Source: Bacteroidaceae bacterium (GTDB taxonomy: Bacteria > Bacteroidota > Bacteroidia > Bacteroidales > Bacteroidaceae). Taken from it: 64,000 nt of DNA. Numbering within the stretch: position 1 is the stretch's first letter; the number at the start of each line of letters is the position of its first letter. A program made the translations under genes and the position numbers. The notes beneath the pieces were generated by a model. That model made no database searches. It worked only from the letters and a program-made list of their open reading frames with translations, and had not been told where the DNA came from. The DNA lies in assembly GCA_017631315.1 (NCBI GenBank), contig JAGBTN010000017.1:186001-250000 (forward strand), written 5' to 3'. Below are positions 63,114-64,000 of the stretch, one piece after another.

Positions 63114-64000
63114 TTAGTACAAGAAACCATACATCCAGAGTGGTATCTCTTGTTCAAATCCTTGTTTAACGCCTGCCAATGCATAGAGCACATCGGTGTT
63201 CTTGCGTTTGGGCTGTTCAAGGCAAATGCGGAATTTCTGTGTCTTGTCGACGATGAATGTGCAGCTGCGGTCGCCTTTTTCGACATTGTGTCGTCCCCAA
63301 AGTGCATTCTGGAAGAATGTTTCCATAATCATCTGTTCGTCGTTATAGTCCGGCATCATCGCATAAATCAGGTTTGTATTATGCATCAAAATACTTGCCG
63401 GTTTTTTAGGGAAGTCTTCTCCAGGACGATAAAGCATGTTGAGCAAACGTGCATCAGTAAGATACTTGATGTAGTTGACCACTGTGGCACGGCTTGTCTG
63501 CAAGTCTTGTGCCAGTTGGCTAACATTGGGTGCTCCGTAGTCTCCTGTGGCAAGAAGATAAAGGAGTTTCTTGATTTTTCCGAGGTACTTAAGGTCAATT
63601 TGCTTGATGAGAAGAATGTCGACTTCAATCATCATGTTAATGACTTTAAGCAGGTTCTCAATAAAACTTGATTTCTCCAGGAAGAAGGGATAATAACCAT
63701 GATGGAGATAGTCGTTGAAGTAGTCGAGAGGGTTTACTTGTGACAATACTTCTTCGGCGATGCGCTCGTGACGGTTTTGTATCTCCCTTATGGTATATGT
63801 TCGGAAGTTTGTTCCAGCTCGGAGATTCAGGTATTCGCGGAACGAGAAACCACGCAGGTTGTAACTGGCGGCAATTCCGTTGAGTTCCTGGTTCTCTTCT
63901 TTAAGACGCATCACACTTGAACCTGTGAAGATGACTTTAAGGCGTGAACAACGGTCGTGTATTAGGCGCAGTTCGTGACTCCATTCCGGGTATTTGAAAA
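63114..64000 (-). CDS. AAA/DUF4143 ATPase, partial (N-terminal part outside window)
   Basis: The frame is open to the right edge; about 295 residues are visible. IFTGSSVMRLKEE is the sensor-1 region of the AAA ATPases with a C-terminal DUF4143 domain. The winged-helix-like LYLLATGDYGAPNVSQLAQDLQTSRATVVNYIKYLTDARLL and an end rich in beta strands (SCTFIVDKTQKFRICLEQPKRK) belong to the DUF4143-type nuclease-like part. Walker A and B lie beyond the window. Such genes are common, often mobile, in Bacteroidales; function unknown. Confidence 0.85.
   Translation of the reverse strand, partial: FKYPEWSHELRLIHDRCSRLKVIFTGSSVMRLKEENQELNGIAASYNLRGFSFREYLNLRAGTNFRTYTIREIQNRHERIAEEVLSQVNPLDYFNDYLHHGYYPFFLEKSSFIENLLKVINMMIEVDILLIKQIDLKYLGKIKKLLYLLATGDYGAPNVSQLAQDLQTSRATVVNYIKYLTDARLLNMLYRPGEDFPKKPASILMHNTNLIYAMMPDYNDEQMIMETFFQNALWGRHNVEKGDRSCTFIVDKTQKFRICLEQPKRKNTDVLYALAGVKQGFEQEIPLWMYGFLY

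Overview
The window reads as chromosomal DNA of a Bacteroidales bacterium, most likely Prevotella-like. Evidence: many upstream regions carry the Bacteroidetes -7 box TAnnTTTG (usually TACCTTTG or TAACTTTG), several with a TTG about 19 bases upstream. The gene content also fits: secreted glycoside hydrolases of families 2/43, 92, 127 and 76, a BspA-type leucine-rich-repeat protein, C-terminal tails of the type ending KGxYIxNGKKxxxK, TlpA/DUF4369-like thioredoxins, and lysS-gpsA-pgi and ilvD-ilvB-ilvN-thioesterase gene orders.

Layout. 1-1.8 kb: end of a secreted protein and a TrpB2-type tryptophan synthase beta chain. 1.9-12.6 kb: an accessory island. It holds an HU-like protein, a small phage-type structural/muralytic protein and a 36-residue 'smalltalk' peptide on the minus strand; then a small helix-turn-helix protein, an AT-rich single-chain (type IIG) restriction-modification enzyme, a coiled-coil protein, an S24 peptidase-domain protein, a small OB-like protein, a VirE_N/BT4734-type primase-like protein and a DUF3987 ATPase on the plus strand. 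The island is dense in palindromes and has no visible integrase. 12.6-16.3 kb: a Cu/Zn-type permease with a fused HMA domain, the mtnN-luxS-DMT transporter operon and tRNA-Ser(CGA). 16.4-27 kb: an SLC13 permease, lysS-gpsA, an inserted lipoprotein plus two TlpA-like proteins, then pgi and a HAD phosphatase. 27.6-34.1 kb: a GH2-GH43-like fusion, a lipoprotein and a GH92 mannosidase. 34.2-45.9 kb: SlyD, chorismate synthase, a three-gene overlapping operon, uvrA, a second GH10-like protein, cstA and a small beta-barrel. 46.3-55 kb: branched-chain amino acid genes (ilvC, then GH127, thioesterase, ilvN, ilvB, ilvD; all minus). 55.2-64 kb: LRR protein, aldo/keto reductase with GH76, pyruvate:ferredoxin oxidoreductase and a truncated AAA/DUF4143 ATPase.

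The most striking unexplained structure is a family of intergenic elements, at least nine in this window. Each is built from four consecutive 22-base units (88 bases). Units within one element are near-palindromic and/or complementary to one another; in three elements unit 1 matches the reverse complement of unit 4 at 20-21 of 22 positions. Two of the nine sit inside a longer 164-base repeat present in opposite orientations near 46.1 and 56.8 kb. The second candidate for novelty is the 1.9-12.6 kb island. All assignments come from reading the sequence and from recognition of families; no database search was run.
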